Source of the DNA: Termitomyces sp. T153
Taxonomy: Eukaryota; Basidiomycota; Agaricomycetes; Agaricales; Lyophyllaceae
Direction: 5' to 3'
Length of the DNA stretch: 64,000 nt
NCBI GenBank assembly: GCA_018296165.2
Contig: JACKQL020000074.1
Coordinates: forward strand, 1-64,000
In this document: one piece after another, positions 59,043 to 64,000 of the stretch
How the letters are laid out: the number at the start of each line of letters is the position of its first letter
How positions within the stretch are numbered: the stretch's first letter is position 1
Notes under the pieces: generated by a model
Database searches by the model: none
Told to the model about the DNA's origin: nothing
The model's input: only the letters and a program-made list of their open reading frames with translations
Position numbers and translations under genes: made by a program

Positions 59043-60615
59043 ATGTCAGCAACAGATCTGCTGCAAGCGAACTGTGAAAGACTTCTCGCTCAATACAACT
59101 CTAATATTCAGGCCATCGCTGCGCTGCAAACCATTTTGATCCGTGATATCTTGCCTTCTGTCGCTGACGAACTTGAATTAAGTCCGGAAGCCACGGAATG
59201 GGCGAAAGAATGGCTGGAGGACAGACGTACGTTGTTCTGAACACTCTAGTACACAATTAGCTGATAGTAAGCTTGCTCATAAGACACCCTCTTCCGAATA
59301 TCCAAAGTAGGTTCAGATTTCCATTGCGGTAGAAACGCGTCATTTATATCATTCCGCACAGCGAAATAATTTTACTATATCTTTCGCTATGGAATCCGTA
59401 CGGAAGAATCTTGTTTGGCGCTTGAAAAACTTATGGCCGTTGATTCACTTGGCGCCGACCCCGTTGTCAATGATACATTGCCTGCCTAAGAGTGCACGCG
59501 ACCCATTCGGCAGACCTATACTTCTCGTCAAAGCCATTCCTTTGAAAACAACCTCCAAGAATGTCAAATCTAATGTGATAGAACTATTCGAGGGACTCAG
59601 ATGCCATTTGAAGGACATCAATGCAGATTCGACGACATTGCCTATCTTCCAATACATGATCATCCTTGATATCAAGGAAACTTCTCTGAGAACTTTTGTG
59701 AAGCTTTGTCTATCTATGGTGACTCTAGAACAAGTTCTCATTTTAGCATTTCCAGGATCTCGACCTCTTCACTTGGACCCTGCGTGAAATTATTCCAAGA
59801 TTCCCAGGAATGTTAGGCGGGGGTCAGTAGTTGATCCTCCTTTGGCATTCAATGCTACACCACTGATAGTTTTATATACAAGTCTTTATACTCAATTATT
59901 CTTGGGTTCACGCTGGGATGTGGAGAATAATCAAGTAATTCAAATTTATAACCCGCAGATTTGTTCTAGTGACTCCATATAGGCGCCTCTTACCTGAAAC
60001 TGCTCTATCCCGCGTATTTTTTCTGTCTAATGAGGAAATATTGCAGTATTTCACCCCCGCATCGCTACCGCAAGGTCAGAAATTCTTCCTTCTTCATCGT
60101 GAATTGAGACTTTGACGGGCATCACAGATTATGGCGGCACTATGTCCACTCTGGATTTTTTGGATGATCCTCTTTGGATGCAAGACACTGCGTCACGCAG
60201 TGAAATTGTAACACGAGGTGAAATATCGACGCCTGATCCACCATTTGGGAAGTACTCGCTTTCCCCTACCTCGATATCGCCCACTTCGCTTCTGAACCCC
60301 TTTTTTGGATATCCAGCGTTTCTGGCCTATGGTTCACTGTCCCTTAAACATGGTCGTAGACGGAAAAGAGACTTAGCGCGAACACTCCTCCTTCTCTTCT
60401 GGATTCGGTGGCGTAAAGTGTTGATCGTTGGAACTCTACTTGCCCTTTCTGTAGCTATTCTCAAGATGGGTGCACAAGGGGTACAGGCGCGTTCCTTGCG
60501 GTCTTTTCTAGCTAGGAATTCTTTGCTTAAAATGGGTGCATCAGCCGTAGAGACATCCTTTCCCTTTCTCAGATTACCTTGCGCTGTCAGACATTGCTTA
60601 GAGTTTAGATATTAG
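59043..60615 (+). CDS. CRAL-TRIO (Sec14-like) lipid-binding protein
   Basis: Phospholipid-exchange fold of the Sec14 family. Exons: 59043-59226, 59284-59306, 59362-59697, 59756-59822, 59883-59934, 59983-60074, 60128-60615; 1242 nt, 413 aa. The helical N-lobe ends FAMESVRKNLVWRL. The CRAL-TRIO core runs from DPFGRPILLVKAIPL through FQYMIILDIKE, DLFTWTLREIIPRFPGMLGG, VFILNYSWVHAGMWRIIKRLLP and FFLSNEEILQYFTPASLPQDYGG, the standard order and ending. A C-terminal hydrophobic stretch (KVLIVGTLLALSVAILKMG, about residues 345-363) is a likely membrane anchor, so it may act at a membrane rather than freely in the cytosol. No lesion was found. Confidence 0.87.
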
Positions 60616-61022
60616 GCATAGAACCGGCGGTATAATGGAGGGAATGATGGTCATATTGGTTTGGTTATCGTGCACACGGAGATTCTTACCAAACCGAGCT
60701 CGAAGCTCGAGCCTCGGGTGAATGATCCCACCTATGATCGACCGTGGTTGAGATAAATTAATACATAGATAGATACTTCGGGGTCGAAAAGAAATTAAAG
60801 CGCGAATACCCTACCTAATGCAGCTATCATCCGCCGAAGCCGCTTGATCTTAGTGTAGCCTGTTAGCCAACTCGAGACAATTTTTGTAAAATATCTTTGT
60901 GAACCGCCAACGAGATGTAAATCCAAAGACGTCTTCGATACCGTGATCTATCGTCTTGACGGGGTAAGTTCGTTGCATATACTGAATTGGTATACATGTC
61001 ATATCTGGTCGTGAATGGTAAT
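60616..61022. other. Convergent intergenic region
   Basis: About 400 bp between the 3' ends of two genes. No gene. A small inverted repeat (GAGCTCGAAGCTC, near 60697) is present. Confidence 0.4.
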
Positions 61023-62342
61023 CTATAGGAAATAATCGGGCGTCTGCATGTTGCAGCCAGTTAGATTCAGCGAAGCGACAGATAGGAGCTCAAGCCAATA
61101 CCTTCCCAGTTGCGTTTTGTGCCTGCTGCTGGCTCGGGCCGTCTCGCTCATTTTCCGGCGCAGCATCGAATACATTAAAATGCATGGTTTCGTTGGGCCC
61201 AACCTCGAGTACGCTTGCCGAATTTCCACATCGATAACAGTAGTTCGGTGCAGACCAGACTGTCGACAAATGTTTGTCAAAAAGTTGTTGAAATCCTTCC
61301 ATACAGAGCTGGTGAGCACGAAGTATATGCGACATATTATTCTGATCAAGAAACTTGTGCACAACGCCGGATCCAAAGGTGTATCCTGCCCCTCTAAAAG
61401 AGGGAGTCAATAAACATGGTTCTAGTTCGACCTAAGGACGGACCGGGGTGATATGGCAAAATCCTCCTTCTCAGGGTCAGGATCCGACCAAACAAGGTCC
61501 GCCATGGGGCCCTCATGTGGAATTTCTAGAAGACGGAGTGAGCACGCAGGTAGAAGAGTACTTGACCGATGTAAAGACCTCGAAACCGATCAACGACTTT
61601 GATTTGGTCAATAGAATGGATAGAAGGTGAGAGGCCTGTCAAAAAATAGCTTTAAGGTTGACGGTTTACTGGACTGAGGGCCGAAGAGTGTACCTCCATG
61701 GACACAAAATATTCGATCGTCAATGACCACTGATAGGGTAAGGAAGTCGAACATGTCGGTAAAATATGTCCAGACATGTGACGAGCCGTATTTTCGGACG
61801 CACTCAGTGTAAAAACCGTATGTCTGCTGAGAGATTAAAAGACGATATGGCTGTACACGATCGCAGGCCACGTACTTGCGTGACAGCTCTTGACTCATGA
61901 TTTCCTCGTATAAGCTGAACTCGGTCGGGATATCGCAGCTTCAGGCATGTTAATAAGGAGATGGTTTCAACGCTGAAGAGGCCGCGGTCCACATAATCGC
62001 CTAAGTCGCGTGAGGAAGCCTGTCACGGAGACGCGCCTGGATTATAACGAACCAAGAAAGAGGTAATTCGTGTTTGGCGCGTAGCCTCCTATTCTGAATA
62101 TTTCAATTAGGTCATAGAACTGGCTTTATCTCTGATTAACGTGTAGTGCAGCTGAGAATGCCATTTGTGACTCACCCGTGGATATCGCCCACGACCGTGA
62201 CTGGTGCACTAACGTGGACAACGTTGGACTCTCTCATAAGGACCTCCTTTGTCTTCTCGCATATCTCTCGCAGGAGAGCCTCGTGTAAGAGCTGTTTTGT
62301 TAGTAATTTCTGGATGCACGCGTCGAGATCAAACGGTGCCAT
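61023..62342 (-). CDS. PPG1: PPG1-type serine/threonine protein phosphatase (PP2A-like)
   Basis: Metal-dependent protein phosphatase catalytic subunit; yeast Ppg1 acts with the Far (STRIPAK) complex. Start [14 protein letters not shown] at 62342. The PPP motifs are complete: GDIHG, GDYVDRG, RGNHE (metal and catalytic residues), then [17 protein letters not shown] [14 protein letters not shown] and [11 protein letters not shown]. The phrases [33 protein letters not shown] and [10 protein letters not shown] favour PPG1 over PP2A, PP4 or PP6. The protein ends TPDYFL, the C-terminal DYFL that is carboxy-methylated in PP2A-type enzymes. At least six short introns; the first splits GDIHG from QFYDL. 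The last exon is tiny (61023 to about 61042). Confidence 0.9.
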
Positions 62343-63656
62343 GCCGCCGCCAGTTACTCCAGCAGCATTGCGCAAGGGCGATCGCTGCTTTGGTCGTGTT
62401 AGGCAGGATCACGAAAATCAAACTCTTTCCGTTTGTGATCCACTGTCCGTTAATCTTTTCGCAACATCGCATCGTAATGCACCGTAATCTACTCCTTCGT
62501 TTATGGTTCCACTAGAAACCTTGACTCAAATTTCGTGTCTCTTTTCCATTTTACTTTCCTCGTGTTTGTTCATTAAATCAGGATGTCCAGGAGTACTCGA
62601 TCTAGTTCCTGGGCCCGCCCTTGTCGCATTTTCGTGGAACCCAAGGTTCGTTTGAATGTGAACGTCATAGTGTCTAGGACAAAGACACCCTGGTTGCATT
62701 GTTTTTGTGTTCATAAGGCCCCTCCATGAACGGTCTTCACCCTGAAGAGAATGATGCGATGCAGACGGATCGGGGGTGGTGCACTGCATAGATCGTTGTT
62801 CCTTTCAGCGCAGCTTTTCATTCATGTCGGCCTTGAACAGTGGTGTGACGTTTTATGTACAGAGCACTGATTGATTGCATAGTGAGTTTACCGAAGTCTC
62901 GAACTCCAATGCATTCGCACCTTTATGCTCATGGAGGCCTTAATGCCCGGTCCACATTCGCCAAGCGTGCATTGTTGACTGACGTGTTTGTGCGAAGGGT
63001 CTGAAAGTTCACCCTTGTAAGTAGTTGAAGATGTATCGTGAGGTGTTGAGTTCTCTAATTTGCATATTGATTTCGATCAGTGAGTGACCCGGCTTCTCCC
63101 CATACGTGTAGAGCGATCCGTTTACAATTGTTGTAAATTTGATATCTTCCAAGACCTCTAACCATTTTTGGATTACGCGGTCGAATCCTGTCTAACTCTT
63201 GAAGGCACACATGCCATCTTGGGATTCATATCCAGCCTTACCCCAAATTTCCAGATTTCCTAGGTCGGCGCGGAATCTTGAGGTAAGCAATCGCCGACTC
63301 CTGGATACTGGATTGAGATAGCTTTGTCCTAACTATCTAACTCTCCCTCCAGAGTTAGTCTTGATCCTTGAATGGAAGGCTTCCACCGCATCTGCCTCGT
63401 TTTTAACCGTTTTATAGGGTTCACCTCAGTCAGATCATCACGCGCCGTCATAGGGACTTAGCGGAAGCTGCCATCCCGCCTTTTCGGTACCCGAAATTGC
63501 CTTTGTTTCGTAAATCTCATCTTCGGAGGGCTTGTTACCAAGTTTGAAATTGAGTGATGACATCTGGACGGCTCCGGACTATTAAAGGACGTAGCTTTGA
63601 GTTTTCCCCCTCCCAGTCCCCCACAATCCGCCGCCACCTGAGATCTCATCTGTGTA
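62343..63656. other. Divergent intergenic region
   Basis: 1.3 kb between PPG1 (minus) and the last gene (plus). No gene seen. A pyrimidine-rich tract (about 63604-63650) lies just before the ATG at 63657 and is probably part of that gene's leader. Confidence 0.4.
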
Positions 63657-64000
63657 ATGCAGCACACTCGTGCCTATTCTTACGATGACCAGACTGGCAA
63701 TCATGCCGGTGGTATCTATGTTTCGAGCCACGCAAGTCAGTTTACTCAACAATACACGAGAGGCTATCACTCGCCGCAAGGATCTGGACAATATTACGTC
63801 CAGGCTGGGGAGAGTATAAACGGTGCGTCTATCACATTTTAGACGCTGTTGGTCTCTTATTATCACCTTTAGGGGTGGAGTCTGATTCGTACTATCGCAG
63901 CATGACACCAATGGCGCCATCGACTCAGCATTACGCCTCACCTGGCCACCATCGCTATTATCAGAGTCCCAGTAATGGCGGCTCATCTTCACAAACTGAC
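63657..64000 (+). CDS. Start of an unrecognised gene, cut by the window edge
   Basis: ATG at 63657 opens MQHTRAYSYDDQTG; a GTGCGT...TTTAG intron (about 63822-63872) joins GESING to VESDSYYRSMTPM in frame, and the frame is open to the end of the window. The visible 100 residues are rich in Tyr, Ser, Gln, His and Pro, low-complexity sequence of the sort found at the N-terminus of transcription factors or RNA-binding proteins. No domain is visible yet, so I give no function. Confidence 0.6.

Overview
The window is nuclear DNA of a filamentous basidiomycete, most likely an Agaricomycete. The reasons are many short (about 45-60 bp) GT-AG introns per gene, a 31-exon alcohol oxidase of the mushroom methanol-oxidase type, a tandem pair of WOPR (Gti1/Pac2) regulators, and a chromodomain Ty3/gypsy retrotransposon. 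I cannot name the genus from the sequence. All gene models were spliced by eye; where I summed the exons (alcohol oxidase, TFIIA, GLTP, LysM, CRAL-TRIO, the antisense TE gene) the total is divisible by three.

Layout. 1-3360: transposon debris almost free of CpG. 3361-8460: an island of ordinary DNA with one intact alcohol oxidase gene. 8461-10636: more CpG-free debris. 10637-22617: a nearly complete, CpG-rich Ty3/gypsy element (gag, pol, an extra spliced gene on the opposite strand, two LTRs), with a reverse-oriented solo LTR nested in its 3' LTR. 22618-40085: a graveyard of CpG-depleted relics: two truncated relatives of the same element, a Helitron protein relic with a 102-bp tandem repeat, further LTR pieces and a gag fragment of another family. 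40086-64000: ordinary gene-dense DNA with TFIIA large subunit, two WOPR genes, cysteinyl-tRNA synthetase, a glycolipid transfer protein, a LysM protein, a SET-domain lysine methyltransferase, a CRAL-TRIO (Sec14-like) protein, a PPG1-type phosphatase and the start of a gene cut by the right edge. These genes do not form a pathway.

The most interesting material is the gypsy family. It carries an antisense, intron-containing gene between pol and the 3' LTR that encodes a Zn2Cys6-like cysteine cluster plus coiled coil; three copies keep the intron position. The predicted 5' end of the element RNA (13 nt at 11072) is exactly complementary to the primer-binding site just inside the 5' LTR (11635), as in Tf1 self-priming, and the same 12-13 nt sits 32 nt from the TATA box in all six LTRs where I checked it. 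The pol polyprotein has two protease-like domains in tandem. All six in-frame stops are TGA, four key Asp to Asn changes fit CpG to CpA decay, and the first third of the two LTRs differs only at CpG sites, so the element appears to be dying by CpG mutation, the process that seems to have erased CpG from the older neighbours.
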